Of a DNA stretch of 9,547 nt, positions 1 through 6,061 are shown piece after piece; position 1 is the stretch's first letter, and each line of letters opens with the position of its first letter. Under the pieces are notes generated by a model. The model was not told the origin of the DNA and ran no database searches. It saw only the letters and a list, made by a program, of their open reading frames with translations. A program made the position numbers and the translations under genes. This stretch comes from Acidobacteriota bacterium (lineage in GTDB: Bacteria; Acidobacteriota; Thermoanaerobaculia; Multivoradales; UBA5704), in NCBI GenBank assembly GCA_003223675.1, contig QHVW01000594.1, forward strand, positions 1-9,547, written 5' to 3'.

Positions 1-151
1 CGGCGATCGTGCCGCGCTGCTCGACCACCTGGCGGGCGGTATAGAGACGGACGATCCCCGCGAAGCGGGGGCTGTCGAAGTACTTTTGGGTGGAAGTGAC
101 GTCCTGCTCGAACGGCGGCGCGCAGGCGTTGACGTCCGCTGCAAGGGTCAT
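1..151 (-). CDS. aceA: Isocitrate lyase, N-terminal fragment (runs off the left edge)
   Basis: Reading leftward from an ATG at 149-151, an open frame of 50 codons continues out of the window. The start is supported by an AAGGAG ribosome site 7 bases upstream in a good position. The peptide includes YFDSPRFAGIVRLYTARQVV followed by EQRGTI, which I recognise as the N-terminal region of a bacterial isocitrate lyase, where a run like RLY(T/S)xxxVVxxRGTI precedes the TIM barrel. The family cleaves isocitrate to glyoxylate and succinate in the cytoplasm, the first step of the glyoxylate bypass used for growth on acetate or fatty acids. The catalytic KKCGH-type motif lies outside the window, so the call rests on the N-terminus alone. 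No neighbour in the window is transcribed with it; a long non-coding stretch lies upstream. Confidence 0.7.
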   Translation of the reverse strand, partial: MTLAADVNACAPPFEQDVTSTQKYFDSPRFAGIVRLYTARQVVEQRGTIA

Positions 152-754
152 GGCTCGCTCCTTCGCGCGCCCAAGGGAGGCGCATGCTGGGTGGCACCAG
201 CTTACCCGATCCGGAGGCGCCTGGAGCACCAGGGGTTGGCGGCCCACCCCTCGGCGCACGGCGGCGCCGTCCCCCGGGGTAGTTGTTGCGACCTTTCACA
301 GGGGCTGCACAAGCGCTTTCACACAGGTGCCAGGGATCTCCAGGGGTGTGGCCGGCAGGGTCCCGGCCCCGGCGCGGAGCCATCCTCTTCTACACATCCT
401 GAGCTGGTCTGGGACCCGCCCACAGGGCGGAATTGCGCAGCCTGGGGTGTAAACCCCAGAACCAGAGCCGCCTACCACCCTCCTGAGCCCCGTAGGGCCG
501 ACACCTCCGCGGGAGCTCGGGAGCCCCGGATCGGCGGACCATGCCGGCCCTGCGGGCGACTCCCGCAACCCGAAGCACAGATCCGATCGCCACCCGAAGA
601 GGCTTTCCCGCTTTGAGGGCTCCCCGCCGGAAATCTTGCATTCCCGGATCGAATCCGAGCGTTCCCGCGCGCCCATCCAACGAAACCCGGCGGCGCGCCT
701 TCTGTGTCGTCCGCGGCGGAGGAGAAAACGATCGACCATTGCTTGAGCGCTTAA
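152..754. other. Non-coding stretch upstream of the isocitrate lyase gene
   Basis: I see no convincing gene here. The open frames on both strands have low-complexity, Arg/Pro-rich translations typical of GC-rich non-coding DNA. The stretch should hold the promoter of the leftward isocitrate lyase gene, but I cannot place a clear -35/-10 pair. Two identical 8-base copies of CTTTCACA (TGTGAAAG on the other strand) lie at 293-300 and 316-323, 23 bases apart, about 145-170 bases upstream of the lyase start, and could be regulator half-sites. A 7-bp hairpin lies at 442-459 (separate entry). Confidence 0.5.
442..459. other. Perfect 7-bp hairpin in the non-coding stretch
   Basis: CTGGGGT (442-448) and ACCCCAG (453-459) are perfect reverse complements around a 4-base loop. 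No T run follows on either strand, so it is not a standard intrinsic terminator. It could be a REP-like palindrome or a site of no function. Confidence 0.4.
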
Positions 755-862
755 GCTGCCTATAAAGCTGGCGGCAGCGTAACCAAAGCTGCCGAGCGGC
801 TGGATTTGAATCCCACCTATCCGCACCGATTGATCGGCAATCTGGAACTGTGGGATAGCTGA
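755..862 (+). pseudogene. Orphan tail of a sigma-54-type regulator (Fis-type helix-turn-helix remnant)
   Basis: The frame beginning AAYKAGGSVTKAAERLDLNP continues TYPHRLIGNLEL and stops at 860-862. This matches the usual C-terminal DNA-binding helix-turn-helix of sigma-54-dependent activators and NtrC-type response regulators, whose general pattern is aGGnvtrAAerLgLnrtyLhRlIrnLeL. It stops just where those proteins normally stop. A stop codon (TAA, 752-754) lies directly upstream in frame. No start codon with a ribosome site precedes the segment, and I see no AAA+ motifs (GAFTGA, Walker A/B) upstream in any frame. I infer that this is the surviving 3' end of a lost regulator gene. Two consensus positions look degraded: Pro in place of Leu before HRL, and Gly in place of Arg after it. 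A free-standing small Fis-like protein is less likely because there is no start. Confidence 0.65.
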
Positions 863-1214
863 TGGTCGGCGTCTGATTCCGGCTGCTCCAGGTTGACATC
901 TATCCGAAAAGATAGAGAGAGACGCTCTGAAAAGATAGGTTCTTCGTTCTTGAAGACTGAACGACTTCCTGATGGAATCGGCCAAATCGCCCAAGATCTT
1001 GACGTACAGAGGCGTCTGCTCAGATTTTCCCAGGAAGTCACGCGACGCCTTTCTGCGTGGCATCGCCTTTGCTCTCATCCTTGATCGTACCGAGAGTTGG
1101 ACCATCTAGCCACAATTAGCGGTATCAGTCTAAGGTCCAGGCCCCACAGCATACATTGAAGAGAGCATGGTCTGCCCGAATTTCCGGGTAGCTCCTGAAC
1201 GAAAGGGAAACACG
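863..1214. other. Intergenic stretch before the propeller gene
   Basis: No supported gene. The 895-1000 part is less GC-rich than its surroundings. It carries two identical 10-base copies of GAAAAGATAG at 906-915 and 929-938, 23 bases apart, just downstream of a TTGACA at 893-898 that lacks a matching -10 at 16-18 bases. The 3' end holds the ribosome site of the next gene (GAAAGGGAAA, about 1201-1210). A minus-strand reading near 1000-1060 (SEQTPLYVKILGDLADSI) looks vaguely protein-like but has no good start or context. Confidence 0.4.
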
Positions 1215-2788
1215 ATGATCTCCTTTTACGCCATCGCCACGGACTCGACCGGAACCTCGAAGCTGTACGGGATCGATCTCGCGGGCACGTCGACCCCGCT
1301 CTTCACCGTCGGCTCCTGGTTCAAGGGTGGGCTCGCCTACTACCCGCCCACGCGCCTCTTCTATGCCATCGCTCAGGATACTTCCGGGTTTTCGAGTCTC
1401 TACCGCCTTTCCCTCGACGGGCATGTGCAGCTCCTGTTCGGTCTCGGATACCGGTTCACCGGAGGCTTGACCTACAGGCCGCAGGACAACAGTTTGTACG
1501 CCATCTCGTCGGACAAGACCGGCTTTTCCACTCTCCATAGAATCGACCTTGCCGGCAGTGCGCCGGCGCTCTTCGGCCTGGGATTGAGCTTCGTCGGCGG
1601 CCTCACCCACGACGCGCTCAATGATGTGTTCTACGCAGTCACGGCGCATGGCGCGGATTTGTCCATCCTCTACTCGATTCGGCTCAGCGCCGCCGTCACC
1701 CCGCTCTTCGGAGTCGGCGTGCAGAATCGCGGCGGGATTTCGTACCAGGCTGCCCAGAAACTCTTCTACTCGGTCCACTCGGATGCGAAGGATTTCGGCT
1801 ATCTGCAGACGATCTCGCCGAGTGGTGCGGTGCAGGTTCTTTTCGGGCTTGGTTACGGCTTCGATGGTGCCAACGTCTGCGTGTCGCCTTTCTTCGGCGC
1901 GGCGATCAAGATCCTCTCGCCTCTCGCCAATGAGCGGTTCTTGAAGAACGAGAACGTCGTTTTTCAGGCGGAGGTTCTCGACGCGAGCGGCACCTACGTG
2001 GTCTCCGACAGCTCCGGGCTGACCTGGCTGTCCAACTTCGACGGCACGCTGGGGACCGGCGTGGTCACGAAGTCGCTCTCGGTCCACAACCACCAGATCA
2101 CCGCGCTCGGGCACGGACTGCAGACTAGCGTTCCGGCTCGGGTCTTTGCGGACCTCTGGCGACCGATCCGAGCCAGCAGTGGGCCACCTACCCGGGCTAT
2201 CCGTTCGACACGACCTCCCCGAGCCCTTCGCGGGCAGTGGTCATCGCCAAGCTGGAAGCCCTTCGCCATCAACGCTTCTCCAAGCCCCTTCCCTTCGGCG
2301 ACGCGCTCACCGCCTACGACCATGTCCGGAAGTACACGCACACGATCACCGTTTCACTCGGCGCGAGCCTCAACGAGGCGGGAGGCGGCTTCGTCCATGC
2401 GAACCGCAATTTCGCGCGCTGGCCCAACCTGAGCGGACCGGGCGACCCGCCGGGGCCGGCCGCGTACTACATCGAATCCCTCTACCTGCTCCTTCACGAG
2501 AACCGGCACAACGAGCCTGGCGACCCGGGACACACGAGTTGCGCGACGGCCTGGGACGGTGAGACCGGCCTCCCCAACGGGATGGACGCGCAATTCGAGC
2601 CCGGCAGCGGCTATGCCTACGCGGCGCTTTATCTGATGTGGGTCTACAAGTATGGACTCTACGATTCTCCGGAGGTGCGGGCGCAGGCCAAGGCCGATGC
2701 GATCAGCCTCAAGGGGCGTTTCTGCGCCAAGCCGGCGAGCGCGAACCCCGACGTCCAGGCTCTGCTCACCGAGTTGTGGATGGTGTAG
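1215..2788 (+). pseudogene. Propeller + Ig-like + HExxH protein, split by a one-base frameshift
   Basis: I do not recognise a named family. The ATG at 1215 is chosen over the in-frame ATG at 1167 because a purine-rich GAAAGGGAAA ribosome site sits just before it and the first repeat begins there. Residues 1-225 are five repeats with an exact 45-residue period: FYA, FYA, LYA, FYA and FYS at residues 4, 49, 94, 139 and 184, each followed by an LFG(L/V)G-like strand (LFTVG in the first) and usually a GG(L/I) turn. This is typical of a beta-propeller. Residues about 229-300 look Ig-like (IKILSP ... LTWLSNFDGTLGTG ... HQITALGHG). At Trp315 (2157-2159) the frame breaks: the next frame continues as ATDPSQQWATYPGYPFD, and one missing G near 2159 joins them. 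The restored product would be about 524 residues. The C-terminal part carries HENRH (bases 2495-2509), an HExxH signature of zinc metallopeptidases, followed by EPGDPGHTSC and a Tyr/Gly-rich helix, and ends at TAG 2786-2788. No signal peptide is visible, so location is uncertain. The peptidase role is inferred from the motif only. The break may be real or a sequencing error. Confidence 0.7.
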
Positions 2789-2833
2789 GCAAAGCGCTGC
2801 CGCTCTCCTCGGCTCCGGACGCCTTCTCCGAGA

Positions 2834-2876
2834 CTTCCGGTATTCTCTCCCGGGCACCTCGGCCAGACACACCTCC
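2834..2876. repeat. Truncated copy of the transposase-element left end
   Basis: This 43-base segment (starting CTTCCGGTATTCTC and ending CAGACACACCTCC) matches 5829-5870 with one missing base and one substitution. It is a looser match to 3035-3079 beside the full transposase gene. The similarity stops abruptly at the CCATAGAGGTG tandem repeat. It is therefore a third, truncated copy of the same element end. Confidence 0.65.
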
Positions 2877-2910
2877 ATAGAGGTGCCATAGAGGGTGCCA
2901 TAGAGGTGCC
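2875..2910. repeat. Short tandem repeat, three units of 11-12 bp
   Basis: Units CCATAGAGGTG, CCATAGAGGGTG and CCATAGAGGTG lie head to tail and are followed by a partial CCATCC. The array begins exactly where the truncated element end at 2834-2876 stops, so it may have arisen by slippage at an insertion or deletion junction. Confidence 0.8.
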
Positions 2911-3080
2911 ATCCAAATAGTATAGGAAACTCTCGATAAGCGCCGACTCTCCGCTCTCCCCGGCTCCGGATGCCCTCTCCGAGACCTTTCTGGCGTCTTC
3001 AAGCTTGAAATTCGACCTAAATTGCCGACATGAGCTTCCGGCATTCTCACCGGAACAGAAGATCCAGACACACCTTCGCC

Positions 3081-3104
3081 ATCCGCTCCTCCTCAGAGCG
3101 CCGG
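3081..3104. repeat. Conserved imperfect hairpin at the element left end
   Basis: CCGCTC (3083-3088) pairs with GAGCG and CGG (3096-3104), with one bulged C. The deleted copy has the same structure at 5876-5898 (CCGCTCC ... GGAGCG, C, CGG) with a changed loop. Keeping the stem while the loop differs suggests a recognition hairpin for the transposase, since RAYT proteins bind imperfect palindromes. The link to this protein is inferred. Confidence 0.45.
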
Positions 3105-3141
3105 ATCAGCTTCCATCAACCCCAAGATGCCTCTCTTCGGC

Positions 3142-4062
3142 CTATCCGCTCACGAACGGCAACGCCGGCGGGAAGCTTCCTCGGGGGAACCTCACGTCCC
3201 GGATCCCGGCGCGGAGCTTCTCGGCGGCGTCGCGGTAAGCCGCCACGAACAGGGCATAGGCGTTCCAAAGCTCGCGTCGCACCGCCTTGCTCGCCGCATG
3301 GAAGGCCGGCGCGGGCGACTTCTTGGTCTTCTTCGGCTTCTGGAGAGGATCCTGGGCCAGGACGGCCGCCACGCCCAGTGGCTTGGCTCCCGTTCTCTTT
3401 CTCCGGGCGGCGACTTCGATCTCGATGTCCTCCACCAGGGCTGCCACCCGGACGCGCCTCTGCTCTTCCGTCAGGTGCTTCCAGCAGGGTAGCGGATCGA
3501 GCTCCAGCACCTCCCGGGTCGCGTACTGGAGACGGTCGAATTTCTCTCCCCGGCGGCGCGCCAGGTACTCCTGGGTGCGGTCGAACCAGAGCCCTTCCAG
3601 GACCTCGCCTTCGAGCAACGCCCGCACGGCGTGCACTCCGGGCCAGTCCCGGGGTCGTTCTACAAGGTCCTCTTTCGCGCCGTGCGCGAGCTGATATCGC
3701 AGTCGCGCAATCTGGGCTTCTTCCTCGTCGCTGACCACGATCGCCTGGTAGCGCCGGCCGAAGATCTTCTCCTTCCAGCCGGTCAGGCGCCCGACCTCTC
3801 GCGCCAGCTTCGAGAGGAAGTACCCCATGAATTTGGAGAGCCCTTGGGCATCCTCAACCCATAGCAGGAGGTGCATGTGGTTGGAGACGCCGACGAAGAA
3901 ACAGACCTGGACCTGATGGCGCTGCTTGGCCCGGGCGAGGGTCCCGATGATGATCTGGTTCAACACGGGACGGGGACGGAACAGGGGAAGGCTGTTGAGG
4001 GCCCGGCAGGTGACCTCCACCAGCGCTCCTCCTTCTGGGATGAATCGGAGTCGTCTGCTCAT
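3142..4062 (-). CDS. REP-associated tyrosine transposase (RAYT, Y1/HUH family)
   Basis: This 306-residue protein nicks and rejoins single-stranded DNA, by family knowledge. The N-terminus MSRRLRFIPEGGALVEVTCR begins the Y1 transposase fold. The HUH metal-binding motif is SNHMHLLL (His62-Met-His64). It is followed by GRRYQAIVVSDEEE and LRYQLAHGAKEDLV, where the second Tyr (about residue 123) sits where RAYTs usually carry the catalytic Tyr (cf. YIHLNPxxAGLV), then ERPRDWPGVHA. The C-terminal half (TKKSPAPAFHAASKAVRREL and FPRGSFPPALPFVSG) is an extension I associate with acidobacterial members. The ATG at 4060-4062 is preferred to an upstream TTG at 4090-4092 because it fits the family N-terminus; a GAGGG lies close upstream, so translation is probably weak. 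The gene appears intact. It stands alone, with flanking repeats that match a deleted copy at 5827-6054. No accessory or cargo gene is present. Confidence 0.85.
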   Translation of the reverse strand: MSRRLRFIPEGGALVEVTCRALNSLPLFRPRPVLNQIIIGTLARAKQRHQVQVCFFVGVSNHMHLLLWVEDAQGLSKFMGYFLSKLAREVGRLTGWKEKIFGRRYQAIVVSDEEEAQIARLRYQLAHGAKEDLVERPRDWPGVHAVRALLEGEVLEGLWFDRTQEYLARRRGEKFDRLQYATREVLELDPLPCWKHLTEEQRRVRVAALVEDIEIEVAARRKRTGAKPLGVAAVLAQDPLQKPKKTKKSPAPAFHAASKAVRRELWNAYALFVAAYRDAAEKLRAGIRDVRFPRGSFPPALPFVSG

Positions 4063-4172
4063 CACCCTCAGAAGACGGAAAAACACCCCCAAAACTTATT
4101 CGTCCTAGAACCGCTTGGGTTGCGAGGGGGGGTAAAGAAGTCTTACGGTATTTTAAGTAGGCTAACAATGTG

Positions 4173-4197
4173 CCGGCCGGAGGAGCGGACCGGCCGG
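4173..4197. other. Perfect 8-bp GC hairpin upstream of the transposase gene
   Basis: CCGGCCGG at 4173-4180 and again at 4190-4197 can pair with each other across a 9-base loop. The second arm is also the core of a 12-base palindrome GACCGGCCGGTC (4188-4199). It lies about 110 bases upstream of the transposase start and inside the part missing from the deleted copy. A GTAG tetranucleotide at 4157-4160, reminiscent of REP elements, lies nearby. It may be a REP-like site or a weak terminator; no T run follows. Confidence 0.45.
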
Positions 4198-4216
4198 TCG
4201 CACCCTGACCGAGCAT

Positions 4217-4245
4217 CCCGCGCGATTCGGGTGGCACCTGGGTCT
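4217..4245. repeat. Element right end, 29 bp identical to 6026-6054
   Basis: The sequence begins CCCGCGCGATTCGGGTGGCA and continues to CCTGGGTCT. It is identical to 6026-6054. On both sides of the two copies the sequences are unrelated beyond it, apart from the neighbouring G run, so this marks the outer boundary of the mobile unit. Confidence 0.75.
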
Positions 4246-4351
4246 GGGGGGCGAGCCAGAGGGCCCAGGCGAGCTCGGCGAGGCGGTAGACGAGGAGCGG
4301 CACGGAGATCGCCCAGGCGGACGTTTTGAAGTATGATCCCGCCAAAGTCAT
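4246..4351 (-). pseudogene. 5' end of a small membrane-protein gene, cut by the transposase element
   Basis: On the minus strand an ATG at 4349-4351 follows an AGAAAGGA ribosome site with an 8-base gap. The peptide begins MTLAGSYFKTSAWAISVPLL and continues VYRLAELAWALWLA, a hydrophobic segment that would span or anchor in the membrane. Directly after it, at 4245, the sequence becomes the element end that is repeated at 6026-6054, so the reading beyond this point (PQTQVPPES...) is element DNA. I infer that the element inserted into, or replaced, the rest of this gene. The family is unknown; the VPLLVYRLxxLxWALWLA pattern looks like the membrane segment of proteins I cannot name. It diverges from the kelch gene at 4381, sharing a 29-base gap. 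Confidence 0.5.
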
Positions 4352-4354
4352 AAC
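4326..4354 (+). promoter_or_regulatory. Possible sigma-70 promoter of the kelch gene
   Basis: TTGAAG (4326-4331), a 17-base spacer and CATAAC (4349-4354) match 4 of 6 bases in each box. The predicted start near 4361 would leave about 20 bases of leader before the ATG at 4381, with a GGAGGAG ribosome site at 4367-4373. It overlaps the start codon of the divergent membrane-gene remnant. Confidence 0.4.
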
Positions 4355-4380
4355 CGAAGTCCTTTCTGGAGGAGCCGAAA

Positions 4381-5762
4381 ATGAGAACCGTACGCGTTCC
4401 GGTCTTTCTCGCTCTCTTTCTGTCAGGCCTGGGAGTGGCCGGGGCCCAGACCTGGACGCCCTTGGTGAATCAACCTCCGTTCTCGGCCGGAAATCCTCTC
4501 CTTCTGACCGATGGGACGGTGATCGCGCACGCAACCTGCGCTCCCGAATGGTGGCGGCTGACTCCCGACGGCAACGGCAGCTACATCAACGGCACCTGGA
4601 GCCGGATCGCCTCTCTGCCCGATGGATATGGGCCCCTCTATTTTGCGTCCGCCGTTCTCCCCGACGGCCGCGTGATCGTCGAAGGCGGGGAATACAACTT
4701 CTGCCAGGCGGTGTGGACCAACCGCGGAGCCATCTACGACCCCGTCGCCGACTCCTGGAGCTCGATTGCTCCGCCCTCCGGCTGGAGCACGATCGGAGAC
4801 GCCCAGGGCATCGTTCTCGCCAATGGGACCTTCATGCTGGCCAACTGCTGCACCACGGAGACGGCTCTGTTCGACTCCAAGCAACTGACCTGGACGCCGA
4901 CCGGAGCGGGCAAAGCGGATGTCAACGACGAAGAGGGGTGGAGAGCGGTACATGGAGCAGCGCGGGCAGTACCCTCGTGCAACTCTGGGACTCCTACCCC
5001 AGCGCCAGCAAGGCTTCTGCTGAGCTCGGCCCCGCGGTTCTGAGGCCGGACGGCACGGTGTTCGCCACCGGCGCCAACGGCGGCCCCAACGCCTCGGGAC
5101 ATACCGCGATCTTCGACTCGCGCACAGGCATCTGGACGTCGGGCCCGGATTTCCCCTCCGGCCTCGACATCGCCGACGGGCCGGCTGCGTTGCTGCCCAA
5201 CGGGAACGTGCTCGTGGAGACCAGCCCGGGCATCTTCAAGAAGGGCGCGAAATTTTTCGAGTGGGACGGATTCAGCCTATCCGCCGTGCCTGGCCCGGCT
5301 CCGGCCAAGAACGAGTCTTCGTATATCGGAAACATGCTCGTCCTTCCGACCGGCCAGATCCTGTGGACCGACTTGAACGGGAACGCGTACATCTACTCCT
5401 CCAGCGGCTCGCCCAACCCGGCCTGGGCGCCGCGCATTCAAAGCGGTCCTGCGGTGACGAACATCTCTCGCGGAAACACTTACCGCATCGCCGGGTTCAA
5501 CTTCAATGGCTTCTCTCAAGGCGCGGCGTACGGCGATGATGCGCAAGCCGCCACGAACTATCCTCTGGTGCGGATCACCAACCATGGGACGGGTCACGTG
5601 TTCTACGCCCGGACCCATGATCACAGCACCATGGCGGTGGCCAGTCCGGAGCTGGCGTCGACTCGTTACGATGTGCCAGCCGGAATGGAGGTCGGATTGG
5701 CCGATCTGGTCGTCGTCGCCAACGGAATTGCCTCGGCACCCATCACCGTGAACGTCCAGTAA
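4381..5762 (+). pseudogene. Secreted kelch-like propeller protein, broken by an internal deletion/frameshift
   Basis: The ATG at 4381 follows GGAGGAG at 7 bases. Residues 1-22 form a signal peptide (MRTVRVPVFLALFLSGLGVA then GA, likely cleaved before QTW). Kelch-type units follow: ASAVLPDGRVIVEGGEYN with AIYDPVADSWSSI, then NGTFMLANCCTTETALFD with LTWTPTGAGKADVNDEEGW. At Trp187 (4939-4941) the frame is lost. The coding sense resumes one frame over as SGTWSSAGSTLVQLWDSYPS, then VLRPDGTVFATGANGG, AALLPNGNVLVETSPG and MLVLPTGQILWTDLNG, and ends at TAA 5760-5762. One unit's LPDGTV...(A)xIYDP part is missing at the join, so the change is more likely a deletion of about 25 codons (not a multiple of three bases) than a single-base slip. 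The C-terminus (NGFSQGAAYGDDAQAATNYP, HVFYARTHDHSTMAV, LVVVANGIASAPI) resembles the Ig-like domain that ends galactose-oxidase-like kelch proteins. Substrate and activity are unknown; it would act outside the cytoplasmic membrane. A strong hairpin closes the gene. Confidence 0.75.
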
Positions 5763-5775
5763 ACCGTCGGGTGGA

Positions 5776-5804
5776 GCCCCAAGCCGCCCTGGACGGCTTG
5801 GGGC
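5776..5804 (+). terminator. Strong hairpin after the kelch gene
   Basis: GCCCCAAGCCG (5776-5786) and CGGCTTGGGGC (5794-5804) form a perfect 11-bp stem around a 7-base loop, 13 bases after the stop codon at 5760-5762. No T run follows, so it is either a U-less terminator or an RNA-stabilising 3' end. Confidence 0.6.
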
Positions 5805-5936
5805 CGAGGCCTGGATTGCCGATATCAACTTCGGTATTCTCTCTCGGGCACCTCGGCCAGACACACCTCCGCCTTCCGCTCCTCTCTCGGAGCGCCGGAT
5901 CAGGCTTCCACCAGCCCCAAGACGCCTCTCTTCGGC

Positions 5937-6023
5937 CTACCCGGTCACGAAAGGCGACGGTGGCGGAAAGCTCCCACGGGGAAACTTCACGTCGCGAATC
6001 CCCTCCCGGTGCTTCTCGGCGGC
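5937..6023 (-). pseudogene. Transposase C-terminal remnant
   Basis: The minus-strand frame ending in TAG at 5937-5939 reads AEKHREGIRDVKFPRGSFPP then PSPFVTG. The intact transposase ends AEKLRAGIRDVRFPRGSFPP then ALPFVSG. The remnant has no start and is joined directly to the element right end. Most changes from the intact copy are conservative, so it was probably under selection as protein before the deletion. Confidence 0.75.
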
Positions 6024-6025
6024 GC

Positions 6026-6054
6026 CCCGCGCGATTCGGGTGGCACCTGGGTCT
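6026..6054. repeat. Element right end, 29 bp identical to 4217-4245
   Basis: Second copy of the 29-base boundary sequence containing ATTCGGGTGGCACCTGGG. It directly abuts the transposase remnant, which fixes one breakpoint of the internal deletion. Confidence 0.75.
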
Positions 6055-6061
6055 CTGGGGC

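Larger units (their letters stand above)
2799..2990. repeat. Direct repeat pair of about 40 bp (2799-2839 and 2947-2990)
   Basis: Both copies read CCGCTCTCCTCGGCTCCGGA or the same with CCCC, followed by CGCCTTCTCCGAGACTTC or a close variant. They are about 148 bases apart. Each is followed by a copy of the transposase-element 3' flank (2834-2876 and 3035 onward), so the pair looks like a duplicated, partly eroded end of the mobile unit. No gene lies in 2789-3141. Confidence 0.65.
3035..4245 (-). mobile_element. Transposase-bearing RAYT-type element (full copy)
   Basis: The extent is inferred by comparison with the deleted copy at 5827-6054. Both share the left flank (from GG(C/T)ATTCTC through CAGACACACCT and CGCCGGATCA to GCCTCTCTTCGGCCTA), the end of the transposase gene up to CTTCTCGGCGGCG near 3230, and a right end of 29 identical bases (4217-4245). 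The outer limits agree to within a few bases on the right but are vaguer on the left, where the sequence 3040-3075 is diverged. I see no target-site duplication, as expected for Y1-type HUH transposition. Confidence 0.6.
5827..6054 (-). mobile_element. Internally deleted copy of the RAYT element (about 228 bp)
   Basis: The left part (5829 to about 6023) aligns with 3035 to about 3230, including the last 27 codons of the transposase gene and the CCGCTC/GAGCG hairpin. At CTTCTCGGCGGCG the sequence jumps to the 29-base right end (6026-6054), identical to 4217-4245. About 985 bases, nearly all of the transposase gene and its promoter, are missing. It keeps both ends and so could be a non-autonomous derivative mobilised in trans. 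Its right end stops 7 bases from the stop codon of the next minus-strand gene. Confidence 0.65.

Noticed and set aside
798..830. GGATTTGAATCCC resembling a tRNA T-arm
   Set aside because: No acceptor, D-arm or anticodon arm fits around it, and the helix-turn-helix reading explains the sequence.
296..1105. 269-codon minus-strand open frame left of the propeller gene
   Set aside because: It has Arg/Ser/Pro-rich composition and no ribosome site, and it crosses the Fis-type remnant on the other strand. A short piece (LYVKILGDLADSI) looks protein-like but is not enough to call a gene.
1125..2114. 329-codon minus-strand open frame over the propeller gene
   Set aside because: It has low-complexity Glu/Arg/Val composition and lies opposite a frame with clear 45-residue repeats.
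2799..3085. CRISPR-like array
   Set aside because: The copies are two or three and imperfect, with uneven spacing and no uniform spacers; they are element ends and a slippage repeat.
4090..4092. TTG start for the transposase ten codons upstream of the ATG
   Set aside because: There is no ribosome site, and the added residues do not match the family N-terminus.
3854..4351. Long minus-strand open frame joining the membrane segment to transposase DNA
   Set aside because: Past 4246 it reads element DNA, and later the transposase gene in a wrong frame. Only the first 35 codons look real.
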